Below, piece by piece: positions 52,269 to 61,280 of a DNA stretch of 64,000 nt; position 1 is the stretch's first letter, and every line of letters starts with the position of its first letter. The notes beneath the pieces were generated by a model. That model did no database searches. It had not been told where the DNA came from and saw only the letters and a program-made list of their open reading frames with translations. This stretch comes from Pyrinomonadaceae bacterium (lineage in GTDB: Bacteria > Acidobacteriota > Blastocatellia > Pyrinomonadales > Pyrinomonadaceae): the NCBI GenBank assembly GCA_030841105.1, contig JAVEDE010000106.1, positions 1 through 64,000 of the forward strand. Direction: 5' to 3'. A program made the translations under genes and the position numbers.

Positions 52269-54914
52269 CTATAACTTCAAGCCGGGGCGCATCGAGCGTT
52301 CCTTATCCGCCGCCGTCTCTTCCACGGGTTCGAGTTTCCACAAACGCCTGACGGCCTCTTCGAGTTTCGCCTGATTGTTGTTTTGCGTCGCCTCCACCCC
52401 TTGCGCGAGCCACTTCGTAGCCTCGCCCGCGTTGACGAACTTGCGTCCCGGCCGCTGGAAATACTCGAACCACTCGCGCCAGAACCACTCCTGCGCGTAG
52501 AGAATTTGACCGCGCAGGTGCTTGAGCGCGATGTTGAGCTTTTGCACGCCGCGCCCGTCGCGCCGCGCCGTCGCGCGTTCCAACTCGCGCACGAGCGCGG
52601 CGAAACGCGCCTTCTGCGATTCGTTGCCGTAGTTCTCCACGTACTCGCGCGTCTCCGAGGCGAGCGATTCGTCGCCCGTCACGCGCGAAGTTTGCGCGCC
52701 GCCGCCGACGCGCCTTTCGAGGTTCGACACACGCACGCGTATCTCACGCGCGCGTTCGACGAGACCCTTCGCCGCATCCGCGTCGAGCGACATGCCGCCG
52801 CTGCGCTGCAAGATGATCTCTATGTCGAGGTCTTCGATCTCGCGCCGCAAACGATCAATTTCGGCATGCGGGCTGTTGTCGCTGACCGAGGCGAACGACC
52901 CTTTCTCTTCCCCGCCGGTTGATGACGACAACGGAAGTTCGCCCTCTTCGTAGAGGACTTCGGGGAAATCGAAACTCTCCGCCGCGTCCGCGTGGTCGCC
53001 CAAGAGCAGTTGATCTTCCAGCAAGTTCAGGCGTCGCAGGTATGACTCGAATTCCAGCGGGACTTGCTCCAACAGTTCGAGGTAATCGGGTTCTTCGTCC
53101 TGCGGGATGTAGACGCGCTCGCTGAAATTCGCGTTCAAGTGCGGGACGAAAACTTCCACCGTGATCAGGCGCGAGGCATCAATCTTGATGTGCAGTTGAA
53201 TCTCCGCGCCTTCGGGGATGGGGCGGCGGATGTGTTCGTTCCAGATGTGCATGTTGCCCACCCAGTCGTTCGCTTGCGGCTCGCCGAGCGCCTCGCCCTC
53301 CCAGAGTTTGATCGCCAGAGACGTGTCCGCGTCGCTCGGCCGGAGCGTCTTAGCGGCGCGATACGAGACGGTCTTTTCGGCGGGCAGAAGCGTCCGGCGC
53401 GGGAAGACGGGGCTGAGTTCAATCGTGCCGTCCGGCTGCACCAACTCGACCGAGATCGTGTGCGGCAGAGGCGGCGCGCTGATCATCAACCCGTGCCGGA
53501 CGGAAAACTCCGACGGCTCGACCGCAATCGTGCGACCCTCCGCGTCGCGCAGGCTGATCAGAAACTTGTTGTTCTTCCCTTCTTGCAAGACGAGCGGAAC
53601 CTCGAAGTAGCAGTCGCTGACGACGTGCCAGCCGCTCGTCCAAAAGTTGTTGTCGGTGTCAATCTTCACCTCGCGCGCCGCATCACGACGCGCGCCGTCA
53701 ATCTTCCCCGCGACCGCCGCTTCGAGCGACGTGCTGACCGGATCGAACGCGAGCCGCACCGACAACTTATCCGCCGTCGGCATTGACGCGGCCGTGCGCG
53801 GTGCGACCGTTGCGCGTTCCACCGTCGCGCCGTAGATCGCTGCGCCGTGTGCGACGACCGTCATCGGGTCGAGCGAGTAGTCAACTCGCGCGCCGAGCGC
53901 ATCGCCGATCTGCCGTCGCACGCAGGGCATCTGGGTGGGGCCGCCGACGAGCAGCACTCGATCAAGGTCTGCGCCTTTTACGCGCGCGGCGGCGAGCGCG
54001 TCGCCCGCCAGTTGCAGGCAGCGCGCGACGAGCGGCTCGATCTCCGCTTCAACTTCGGCGCGGCTGAGCGGTAGTTCGGATTCGATGAGACGGCCTTCCG
54101 CGTCCGCGCCGAGATCAATGAGGCTGACGATTGTGTCGTCAGAGGTCGAGAGTTCGATCTTCGCATACTCGGCGATCAAAGTGAGTTTGCGTAGAAGTCT
54201 CCCGGCGGCCGCGGGCGCGTCGGGCAGGGAAAATTGCGCGGCGAGATGGGGCAGGAAAAGTTTCTGCACGATGAGACGATCAATATCTTTGCCGCCGAGA
54301 TGGTTGTCGCCGCGATGTTCGAGCACGCTCAGACGCCCGTCGCGCGTGGAGACAACGGCGATGTCGAGCGTGCCGCCGCCGAGGTCGAAGACGAGCCAGC
54401 GTTGGTCGCGCGCGTCGGGTCGCGCGCCGTAAGCGAGGGCGGCGGCAATCGGCTCTTGCAGCAGCGGGTGCTCGCTGAGTCCGGCGAGGCGTGCGGCGCG
54501 CGCCGTCGCCTCGCATTGCAGCGCGGTGAAGGCGGCGGGCACGGTGATGACGGCGGCCGGGATGTCGCCCTCGCCGTCGCCCTGCCTACGACGCGCGTCG
54601 CCAAGCAAAGACTTCAAGACTTCCGCCGAGAGTTCTTCCGGCGACATCGCGCGCCCGGAGGCCGGAAACCGGTGTTGAAATTTTTGCCCCATCAAACGCT
54701 TGAACTCGGCCGCCACGTTGTCGGGGTCTTCCGCGATGGCGTTATAGGCGCGCCGTCCCACCATCACGCTCCCAGACCTGAGCACGCGCACGACCGACGG
54801 CGTGACGTTCATCTGATCAGCATTCTGCATGATCTTGATCTCGTCGCCGTCGAGCCGCACGATGCAGGAATTCGTCGTGCCCAGATCAATGCCGTAGTTA
54901 ATAAATGCGCTCAT
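52269..54914 (-). CDS. Non-canonical Hsp70 (DnaK-like) protein
   Basis: An 881-residue protein, about 240 longer than DnaK. The ATPase domain is complete: YGIDLGTTNSCIVRLDG, VITVPAAFTALQCEATARAARLAGL, EPIAAALAYG, WLVFDLGGGTLDIAVVS, and VLLVGGPTQMPCVRRQIG. After residue 385 the usual substrate-binding beta domain is not obvious; instead FEVPLVLQEGKNNKFLISLRDAEGR and a beta-rich part with DWVGNMHIWNEHIRRPIPEGAEI are followed by helical segments to the end. It lacks the EEVD/DnaK-type acidic tail (ends MRPGLKL). It is co-directional with a GrpE-like gene 69 bp and a J-like gene further upstream, so it looks like a dedicated chaperone machine with its own co-factors. Confidence 0.88.
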   Translation of the reverse strand: MSAFINYGIDLGTTNSCIVRLDGDEIKIMQNADQMNVTPSVVRVLRSGSVMVGRRAYNAIAEDPDNVAAEFKRLMGQKFQHRFPASGRAMSPEELSAEVLKSLLGDARRRQGDGEGDIPAAVITVPAAFTALQCEATARAARLAGLSEHPLLQEPIAAALAYGARPDARDQRWLVFDLGGGTLDIAVVSTRDGRLSVLEHRGDNHLGGKDIDRLIVQKLFLPHLAAQFSLPDAPAAAGRLLRKLTLIAEYAKIELSTSDDTIVSLIDLGADAEGRLIESELPLSRAEVEAEIEPLVARCLQLAGDALAAARVKGADLDRVLLVGGPTQMPCVRRQIGDALGARVDYSLDPMTVVAHGAAIYGATVERATVAPRTAASMPTADKLSVRLAFDPVSTSLEAAVAGKIDGARRDAAREVKIDTDNNFWTSGWHVVSDCYFEVPLVLQEGKNNKFLISLRDAEGRTIAVEPSEFSVRHGLMISAPPLPHTISVELVQPDGTIELSPVFPRRTLLPAEKTVSYRAAKTLRPSDADTSLAIKLWEGEALGEPQANDWVGNMHIWNEHIRRPIPEGAEIQLHIKIDASRLITVEVFVPHLNANFSERVYIPQDEEPDYLELLEQVPLEFESYLRRLNLLEDQLLLGDHADAAESFDFPEVLYEEGELPLSSSTGGEEKGSFASVSDNSPHAEIDRLRREIEDLDIEIILQRSGGMSLDADAAKGLVERAREIRVRVSNLERRVGGGAQTSRVTGDESLASETREYVENYGNESQKARFAALVRELERATARRDGRGVQKLNIALKHLRGQILYAQEWFWREWFEYFQRPGRKFVNAGEATKWLAQGVEATQNNNQAKLEEAVRRLWKLEPVEETAADKERSMRPGLKL

Positions 54915-54983
54915 GCAAACTCTACCCTCAACTAAAAGCGTCGCCCTACTTGATACTGATCAGCAATAACGTGCGACTCAACT

Positions 54984-55361
54984 TCACGCGGGCGGCGACG
55001 CCTTGCCGCCCTGCCTGACGACGATCCGCCCGTACTTCACCACGCGCCCGCGCCACAAAATGATCGGCTCGACCATCTCGTCAACCAGACGTTCGTGCCG
55101 GGCGAGGCGTTCGTCCTTCAACGCTTCGAGCACCTCCACGGACATGCCCGGCTCATAACTTTTGCCAGTCAGATCGAGCGCGCTCAATTCGCGCTCGCTC
55201 AAAAACTTTTGCAGGCGACGCGCGACGTGTCGTAGTTTCGATGCGACCTTCTCCGGCGGCAGCGTGGCGAGCCAACTATCCAGCCGCCAGCTTTCAATCG
55301 CCAACTCGATCAGGGCGGCGAGCGGCACGTCGAGTTGATCTGGGAGTTCTTCTGTAGCCAT
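54984..55361 (-). CDS. GrpE-like nucleotide-exchange candidate for the neighbouring Hsp70
   Basis: A 125-residue protein. The C-terminal half, ELSALDLTGKSYEPGMSVEVLEAL then RLVDEMVEPIILWRGRVVKYGRIVV, has the strand pattern of the GrpE beta domain (G-x-x-Y-x-P, ending in a V-x-V strand). The N-terminal long GrpE coiled coil is replaced by a shorter helical part (PEKVASKLRHVARRLQKFLSE). It is smaller than E. coli GrpE (197). Position between the J-like and Hsp70 genes supports an exchange-factor role; sequence alone would not prove it. Confidence 0.6.
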   Translation of the reverse strand: MATEELPDQLDVPLAALIELAIESWRLDSWLATLPPEKVASKLRHVARRLQKFLSERELSALDLTGKSYEPGMSVEVLEALKDERLARHERLVDEMVEPIILWRGRVVKYGRIVVRQGGKASPPA

Positions 55362-55406
55362 CAGTCAAAATTTGTGCGGCGAGTTGAAATAGACGAACGT
55401 CGCAGT

Positions 55407-57206
55407 TTAATTTTTTGTTCCGAGTTGCACTAAGCCGTTCCGGGTTGCATTGATTGGACGTGGTGGCTTGATCGGGAGTCCGGCGTCGAGCCACGATTGA
55501 TAGCCGCCTTCAAGGACAGACACGCCGATGAATCCGAGCGTTTGCAGTTCGACGGCCGCGCGCCTGCTCAACTCCTCATCCGCCCCGCAATGACAATAGA
55601 GGATGATCTGCTGGTATTTTGACAGGCGTTTGGTGCGTGCCGCCACCTCCGACTCCGGCATCGAGAGCGCGCCCGCAATATGACCCGCTTCATATTCGGA
55701 TTTCGCGCCGACGTGGAACAGCGTCGCGCTCTTCGCCTTCAACTTATTTTGCAACTCTCTCGCCGTGACGGAAATCACGAAATCCGTGCGTTTGAACTGC
55801 GGCACAGGCGGCGGCGTGAAGCGCGGCATGGCGACGTTGAAGTTGTACGGCTGGTAGCCGCGCGGGCTGCGCGAGCCGGGCAGGCTATTAAAACATTTGC
55901 CGACGAAGAGCGCGACCACCACGACGAAGACAAATTTCGACGCCCCTTTGCCCCACGCGTCCAGCTTCTTCTCCGCTTCCTCCTGTCGAATGTAGGCTGT
56001 GAACAACTCCGGCGGCGCGACGGGTTCGCGCATCGCCGCCGCGAGCTGGCGCGCGTAGTCGGCCTCGGTCTTGGATGGCCGCTCGCTTGCGTCGCCAGCG
56101 GCGATGAGGTGCTCCTCGATCAACAGGAGCGACGCGCTCGCGGGCGGGGCGAATTGCCACGCACGGCGCAGCATCTTCACTCTCGACTCGCTATCGAACG
56201 CGGTCTCGAAGCCTTCGGCCAACTCGTCCAGCGCGTCGGCCGCCGAGGCGAACATGCGACGCGCGACGTGACTTTCAGACCCGGCCAACTCAAGCATTTT
56301 TTTGAGCGCGGGCTTGACCTGCTCGTTAAACTTCGCGTGCGCGCGCCAGCACGTCTCACGCCGCTCGCTGACGTTCTGATCGGTTTTCACCTCGTAGCGG
56401 TAACTGCCGAAAGCCACACTCAACAAGGCGTCGAAGTCGTCTTCGATTGACCCCAGAATCTCATGCTCGTATTCGCCCGCAAGCGCGTCCGGTGCGCCCG
56501 ACGCGCGCAGGACGGCGAGCGCGCGCCCCGCCTGCGCGTGCTCTTCGCGCAGCATGGCATCCTTCGCGATCTCGGCGAGCGGCGAGGTGACGAGTCGCCA
56601 CGCGCGCCCGCGCAGGTCGCCGATCTCGCCGAAGGTCGTCACCTGTTCGAAGTCGCCTTTGAGGTCGGCGGCCATCAATAGCGACCACAACTCTTTCCCC
56701 TCGATCAACTCTTTCCAGAGTTGATAAGTCCAACTCCAACCGTCCGCGAGTTTCAAAGCGGGGTCGAGCCGGAGCATAACGGCGAGCCAAAGGAGGGCGA
56801 TGTCGTGGCGCGCGGCGGGACTCTCCACGGCTTGCAGGCGCGTGGCCGTTTCTTGCAGCGCGGCGAAACTAAGGGTGGTCGTGGCGGCCGCCGTCTGCGG
56901 GTCGAAGAACCAGAAGAGGCGTTCGTAAATACGTTGCGCGGGGACGGTCAAACGGCTCAAGGCGTCGCGCACGTTGTTCTCCGTCAAGGCGGTTGAGCCG
57001 AGCCAGGCGATGTGGTGCGCGGGCGTCTTTGCCACGCCCAACTTGATCGCGCGGCGGAGGGCGGAAGCCGCCGCGTAAATCTCCCTCTGCGAAGCTTGAC
57101 CGGACAGCCCCAGCACGCGATAGGCGTTATCAGCCGCCGGGATCAATCTACGCTTGTCGGGACTCGCATGGAGAGTCGCGCGGAGGGTATCGGTAGCGGT
57201 CTGCAT
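55407..57206 (-). CDS. Membrane J-domain-like / rhodanese fusion protein
   Basis: A 599-residue protein. Residues 26-105, NAYRVLGLSGQASQREIYAAASALRRAI then NVRDALSRLTVPAQRIYERLFWF, look like a degenerate J domain: the helices are recognisable but the HPD tripeptide is absent. A long helical middle follows. A single membrane segment (KFVFVVVVALFVGKCF) lies near residue 435. The last 130 residues are a rhodanese domain, ATLFHVGAKSEYEAGHIAGALSMPE with active-site Cys in YCHCGADEELSRRAAVELQ. The rhodanese is predicted on the far side of the membrane from the J-like part, though there is no clear charge bias to settle orientation. It starts the J-like / GrpE-like / Hsp70 operon. Confidence 0.72.
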   Translation of the reverse strand: MQTATDTLRATLHASPDKRRLIPAADNAYRVLGLSGQASQREIYAAASALRRAIKLGVAKTPAHHIAWLGSTALTENNVRDALSRLTVPAQRIYERLFWFFDPQTAAATTTLSFAALQETATRLQAVESPAARHDIALLWLAVMLRLDPALKLADGWSWTYQLWKELIEGKELWSLLMAADLKGDFEQVTTFGEIGDLRGRAWRLVTSPLAEIAKDAMLREEHAQAGRALAVLRASGAPDALAGEYEHEILGSIEDDFDALLSVAFGSYRYEVKTDQNVSERRETCWRAHAKFNEQVKPALKKMLELAGSESHVARRMFASAADALDELAEGFETAFDSESRVKMLRRAWQFAPPASASLLLIEEHLIAAGDASERPSKTEADYARQLAAAMREPVAPPELFTAYIRQEEAEKKLDAWGKGASKFVFVVVVALFVGKCFNSLPGSRSPRGYQPYNFNVAMPRFTPPPVPQFKRTDFVISVTARELQNKLKAKSATLFHVGAKSEYEAGHIAGALSMPESEVAARTKRLSKYQQIILYCHCGADEELSRRAAVELQTLGFIGVSVLEGGYQSWLDAGLPIKPPRPINATRNGLVQLGTKN

Positions 57207-57644
57207 TTAAAGATTAGGCTAAGACGACGTAGCAAGACGACAAAGTATGTCTGGCGCGACGAAACGCAGGGGTCTGCGCTGACCGGAGTTCAGGAGCGGC
57301 TTACCACTTAAGACGCGAAGAGGCGAAGATAACTTTAATTCAACCGTGTGCCTTCGCGGTTAATTTTAAAGCACTATGAAGACCGTCGAAATTTTACCAC
57401 TTCGACAGGCAAAAAACGTTGTGCAATTGGCCGGGTGTCTCTGTGCGCTCTCTCAAGTTGGGAAGATATGGAGGCGGTTGGAAAGTTTTGTTAAGAGGCG
57501 CGGCGGATGAAGTTCCGTCGCCCCTCCGAGTGTTCCGGTTAGTCGCCGCCAACTCTCACGTTGTTTGATCTGACGCTTGCGACGGCACAGCGTCACGCCC
57601 GCGAGTCCCGTGCCGAGCAGCAGGAGCGTGCCCGCTCGCGCGCC
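57207..57644. other. Spacer with a decayed PEP-CTERM coding tail
   Basis: Apart from the PEP-CTERM remnant at 57558-57644, no gene or clear terminator is seen. The region left of 57480 is AT-richer than the surroundings and must hold the promoter of the chaperone operon. Confidence 0.45.
57558..57644 (-). pseudogene. Orphan PEP-CTERM-like sorting tail
   Basis: Directly after the TAG of the GAF gene, and in its frame, the minus strand reads ARAGTLLLLGTGLAGVTLCR then RKRQIKQR. This is the hydrophobic segment plus Arg/Lys cluster of a PEP-CTERM exosortase signal, with the V-P-E-P motif itself missing. It has no start codon of its own. It is most simply the remnant of a deleted surface-protein gene. 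Confidence 0.6.
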
Positions 57645-58211
57645 CTAGTCTTCGTCCTGTAGACGCTGTTCCAACTCGTGCGCCTTCCGCTTGGCCTCGT
57701 TCACGGAGCGCGTGAGCGTTCTGATCGTGCGACGCAGTTCGAGCTGCGTCATCACCTGTTGACTGAGCACGCGCAGGGCGGCCATCTGTTCGGGCGTGAT
57801 CTCGCGCGGGTAGCGATCAATCACGCAGAGCGTGCCGAGGCTGAACCCCTCGACGGTGGTGAGCGGCGACCCGGCGTAGAACCTGATGTAAGGGTCGGCC
57901 GTGACGAGCGGGTTGTTGCGGAAGCGTTCGTCGTCGAGCGCGTCGCGGACGACGAGCGGGCCGGGCTGTTTGATCGCGTGGGCGCAGAACGAAACGTCGC
58001 GCGCGGTTTCGGAGAACGACAGCCCGACCCTCGACTTGAACCACTGCCGGTGTGCGTCAACGAGCGTGATGATCGCGATGGGCGTGTGGCAGATGTAGGC
58101 GGCGAGGCGCGTGATGTCGTCGAAAGTTTGTTCGGGGTCGGTGTCGAGCACCTCGAATTCGTGCAGGACTTCGAGCCGCGCCGCTTCGTTTGCGGGGGGA
58201 CGTGAAGCCAT
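57645..58211 (-). CDS. GAF-domain sensor protein
   Basis: A 188-residue cytosolic protein. Residues 15-160 are a GAF domain of the type often found before diguanylate cyclases: ARLEVLHEFEVLDTDPEQTFDDITRLAAYICHTPIAIITLVD, WFKSRVGL, RDVSFCAHAI, VVRDALDDERFRNNPLVTADPYIRFYAGSPL and LGTLCVIDR. A coiled coil follows (LELRRTIRTLTRSVNEAKRKAHELEQRLQ). There is no output domain, so it may be a truncated or stand-alone sensor. In-frame PEP-CTERM-like sequence follows its stop codon. Confidence 0.88.
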   Translation of the reverse strand: MASRPPANEAARLEVLHEFEVLDTDPEQTFDDITRLAAYICHTPIAIITLVDAHRQWFKSRVGLSFSETARDVSFCAHAIKQPGPLVVRDALDDERFRNNPLVTADPYIRFYAGSPLTTVEGFSLGTLCVIDRYPREITPEQMAALRVLSQQVMTQLELRRTIRTLTRSVNEAKRKAHELEQRLQDED

Positions 58212-58526
58212 ATACCTCTCCTCCTCTTCGGGTTCAACACGCCGCGCGACGCTGACTCATAAAGACGCGCCGCACCTGCGCGGATAAACTCAAAGTCTGA
58301 ACCGGCTGTTAAAACTAGAGGCGTGCATTATACAGAACGCCACGAATATTTTTAGACTCTCGACGCCCGCCCCGCTTCAACACGCCACGTCCCGCGCTTC
58401 CCGCGACACAGGCCGTACGGCCTTTTTTTAGTGGCGACAAGGACGCCAATATCGTTATAGTTCACGTGCCGGGGCGCGAGAGGCTCGTCCGGCTGAGGTT
58501 GTCGGGAGGGGACGCCTGAGAGCGGC
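58212..58526. other. Spacer between divergent genes
   Basis: No gene is seen. It must hold the promoter of the leftward GAF gene and that of the rightward gene at 58527. No confident boxes were identified. Confidence 0.4.
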
Positions 58527-58931
58527 ATGCTGCGAGAGATACGGAACGTCAAACAAATTCCCGGTCAGGGTGCGCGCCGTTGGTTCAGCGACGAACGCCT
58601 CGACCTGTTTGTGTGGTACGAGGCGGGCGGGCGCATCCTCGGCTTCCAACTCTGCTTCGACAAACACACGCGCGTCGAACGCGCCCTCACGTTCACGGAA
58701 AACGAAGGCTACTCGCTGCATCTCGTGATGTCGGAAACTTCCGTGTGCGACATGGGTTCGCCCGTGCTGTCGAGTGCGGGCGAGTTTTCGCGTCAAGGGT
58801 TGCTCGAGCAACTCGGCGAGCGAGGTGCGAGGTTAGAGCCTTCCCTCTTCGAGTATCTCAGGGGAAAACTGGAAGACTACCCGGCGGCGCTGCCCTCCGG
58901 CGAAGCCTCGGAACTGACGTCGAGACCATAA
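58527..58931 (+). CDS. Protein of unknown function
   Basis: A 134-residue soluble protein: MLREIRNVKQIPGQGARRWFSDERLDLFVWYEAGGRILGFQLCFDK, a beta-rich opening, then RALTFTENEGYSLHLVMSE and a helical end. I have the impression of a conserved hypothetical family of soil bacteria with R-x-W-F-x-D-x-x-x-D-L-x-V-W, but cannot name it. No signal peptide. Transcribed divergently from the GAF gene. Confidence 0.65.
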   Translation: MLREIRNVKQIPGQGARRWFSDERLDLFVWYEAGGRILGFQLCFDKHTRVERALTFTENEGYSLHLVMSETSVCDMGSPVLSSAGEFSRQGLLEQLGERGARLEPSLFEYLRGKLEDYPAALPSGEASELTSRP

Positions 58932-59034
58932 GCCGCTGCGGCGCGCGTCGCCAACCTTGAGCCGACACATCAGACGCTAACCTTGATCCACCACACACGA
59001 CACCTTAACCCAACACATTTTTCGGGGCACTCAT

Positions 59035-59607
59035 ATGAAGAAGTTCTGTTTCGCAGTCGCCTGTCTCGCGCTCGCCGTCGCGGTCAGCCCGCGCGCGGCG
59101 TCGGCGCAGGAGGTGGAGGAGAAGGACGCGCCGCGTTTGGAGGATTACGCCGTCGCGGTCAGGCGCGAGAAGCCCGCGCCGATTGATTTCCGCAGCCACC
59201 CGCTCGCGCGCAAGTACCGGACGACGCTTCGCAATCAACTACTGCAAGAGGGCGTCAACTTCGCCGGTCAGTACACGCTCACGGCCGCGGGTTGCGGCAC
59301 GGGTTGTGCGCTCGGCGCGATCATTGACACGCGCACCGGCCGCGTCTATTTCCCGAAAGAGTTGCACGGGTGGACGAGCATCATCGGCGATTACGACCCG
59401 CCCGAAGGCGAAGACCTGTGGACGTTCCGCCCGCACAGTCGCCTGCTCCGCGGACTCGGTCGGCCGAACATCGGACGACCGGGCGAGGAGCGTTACGGGG
59501 CGAGCGGAATCTACTACTACGAGTGGACGAACAACAGGCTTCGGCTGGTGAAGTTCACGCCCGCCGGTTCTTACCCGAAAGCCGACCCGCCCCGCCGTCG
59601 TCGTTGA
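59035..59607 (+). CDS. Secreted protein of unknown function
   Basis: A 190-residue protein with a clear signal peptide (FCFAVACLALAVAVSPRAASAQ). The mature part has NFAGQYTLTAAGCGTGCALGAIIDTRTGRVYFP, a motif (F-A-G-x-Y-x-L ... G-C-G-T-G-C) that I associate with a conserved periplasmic family of unknown role; the Cys pair may form a disulfide. The stop codon lies in the loop of a 13-bp hairpin (59588-59622). The C-terminus is basic. Confidence 0.7.
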   Translation: MKKFCFAVACLALAVAVSPRAASAQEVEEKDAPRLEDYAVAVRREKPAPIDFRSHPLARKYRTTLRNQLLQEGVNFAGQYTLTAAGCGTGCALGAIIDTRTGRVYFPKELHGWTSIIGDYDPPEGEDLWTFRPHSRLLRGLGRPNIGRPGEERYGASGIYYYEWTNNRLRLVKFTPAGSYPKADPPRRRR

Positions 59608-59622
59608 CCCGACGGCGGGGCG
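59588..59622. terminator. 13-bp hairpin with the stop codon in its loop
   Basis: Arms 59588-59600 and 59610-59622, 9-nt loop containing TGA 59605-59607. There is no U-run. It separates two convergent genes. Confidence 0.55.
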
Positions 59623-59646
59623 CATCCGCACGTTACACCCACACAG

Positions 59647-60738
59647 TTAATCGCGCCCGCTGTTAGTCGCGTTGGGCGGAACGTCGCGGTAGGCGAACGT
59701 CCGCTCGACCGATGTGAGCGGCTGACCGTCGGCCTCCGCGTAAGGGTAGATGAAATAGTTGAGCGGCGTGCCGTGCTGTTTCGGGTTGAGCACGAGGTCG
59801 CGCCCCGTGGTGAACTCGACGCGGTTCTCGTCGTGCGCGCCGAAAAAGTATTCACGGCGCGAGGGGTCTTTGGCCGCCTCCGACGCGTCAACCGGAACCC
59901 AGCCGATCCCTTCGGCGTAAAACTCCGCCCAGCAATGATAGCCGCTGACCTGACCCGCGCCGCGGTCTGCGGGCAGCGGGAAGCCAATGGCGAAACGCGC
60001 CGGGATGCCGAGGGCGCGCGCGTAGCCGATGAAGATCGCGTGAAAGTCCGTGCAGTTGCCGCGGCGCGCGTCGCAGGCGTAGTAGATGTCGCCGCGTCCC
60101 CAGCCCTGCCCGCTCTTGTCATACTTCACCGTCGAGACGACGTGATTGTAAATCGCGCGCGCCTTCTCCAAGTCCGTCCGCGCACGCGCCGCCGTCACCA
60201 CTTCCTGCGCCCACTGCCGCACCTTGCCGTCAATCGGCACGAGCCGATCCGGTTCGAGCCAGCGCGCCATGTGCGGGTCGCGCGGTTCACGCACGACGGG
60301 GTAGACGGCCTGCCGCAGTCGCCCTTGTATGTGCTCGCGGCGCACGGCGTTGAAGCGCATGGTGACGGTCAGAGTTGACGGCGGCGGATTGTCCAGACTG
60401 AGGTGCAGGACGCGGTTGCCGTAGTCGGCCGTGCGCAGTTGGTAAGGGTGCGGCGAATCAATGTGCAGCCCTTTGATTGTCTGGAAAAGGGTGTCGTGCG
60501 GGACGGGAATCCAGACTTCGACCTTGCGCGCCCCGGCCGGTATCTCTTTGACCGTCGCCTTGTACTCGAACTCGAACTGCCGCTCGCGGGGTGCGACGTA
60601 TGAACTCGCCTGCGGCGGCGGTGCTTCCCTGCGGGCGGGCTTCGGGCGACGCGCGCGTTGCGCCGACGTGCTGTTGAGAAAGTTAAAAGTGAGGCCGCAG
60701 CAGCAGAGTGCGGCGAGGAAGAGTGTGAATCTTTTCAT
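59647..60738 (-). CDS. Exported transglutaminase-like protein
   Basis: A 363-residue protein with a signal peptide (FTLFLAALCCCGLTFNFLNSTSAQ). The N-terminal half is a beta domain (EFEYKATVKEIPAGARKVEVWIPVPHD). The transglutaminase-like core carries the triad Cys229 (RGNCTDFH), His268 (GYHCWAEFY) and Asp284 (VPVDASEA). Bacterial members are mostly cysteine proteases or amidases rather than cross-linkers. It acts in the periplasm on an unknown protein or peptide. Nothing is missing. Confidence 0.9.
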   Translation of the reverse strand: MKRFTLFLAALCCCGLTFNFLNSTSAQRARRPKPARREAPPPQASSYVAPRERQFEFEYKATVKEIPAGARKVEVWIPVPHDTLFQTIKGLHIDSPHPYQLRTADYGNRVLHLSLDNPPPSTLTVTMRFNAVRREHIQGRLRQAVYPVVREPRDPHMARWLEPDRLVPIDGKVRQWAQEVVTAARARTDLEKARAIYNHVVSTVKYDKSGQGWGRGDIYYACDARRGNCTDFHAIFIGYARALGIPARFAIGFPLPADRGAGQVSGYHCWAEFYAEGIGWVPVDASEAAKDPSRREYFFGAHDENRVEFTTGRDLVLNPKQHGTPLNYFIYPYAEADGQPLTSVERTFAYRDVPPNATNSGRD

Positions 60739-61280
60739 GTGGACGGTGGCTCGCTTTCCACAGGCTCAGGGAAAGCGTGCGACCCGTCCGCGTCGTGTTC
60801 AGACGAAGTGAGGCGGAAGTGGCGGCGCGCTGACCGGCCTATGCGGTAGATGTGGGTCGTCGTGTGCGCTCCCCGCCGGGGACGCCTTGCTCCCCACTCA
60901 GTTAAATTGTTCGTGTCTCGCTGCGGCCAAACCGGCGAATCCGGCAGGCCACGCGCGCAATTTATTTTTCATGTCAGACGCTTCTCCGTTCACAACTTGC
61001 CTCGATAAGTTCTCCGCCATCCCCTGGCAGAGGGTTAACTCAAGTCAGGTGCGATTGCTTGTCGCCATAGTTACCTTTGAGCGGGATTGTGCAACGCGGC
61101 CGGGGGCAAGTCAAGATATTGGGATGACGCGCGCGGCGTTCTTGAGGTACAGTCTGACCCCGCTCGCTCTGCACATCTTGCTCCGCGCATTCAGACTCCG
61201 GCGACGATCATCGCCAACTAAAATTTGTGAATCAAACTAAAACCAAACTCGACACGCCGCAACGCACACAGACCACTCCG
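60739..61280. other. Spacer without a supported gene
   Basis: Between divergent genes (59647 leftward, 61281 rightward). One open frame at 60887-61240 has no family resemblance, no ribosome site and mixed codon use, so I do not call it. No hairpin or promoter stands out. Confidence 0.4.

Noticed and set aside
54984-55361. Canonical GrpE
   Set aside because: Too short, and lacks the long N-terminal coiled coil; called GrpE-like only.
60887-61240. Possible 117-codon gene in the spacer before the secreted protein
   Set aside because: No ribosome site, no domain, mixed codon use, and the frame overlaps the likely upstream region of the next gene.
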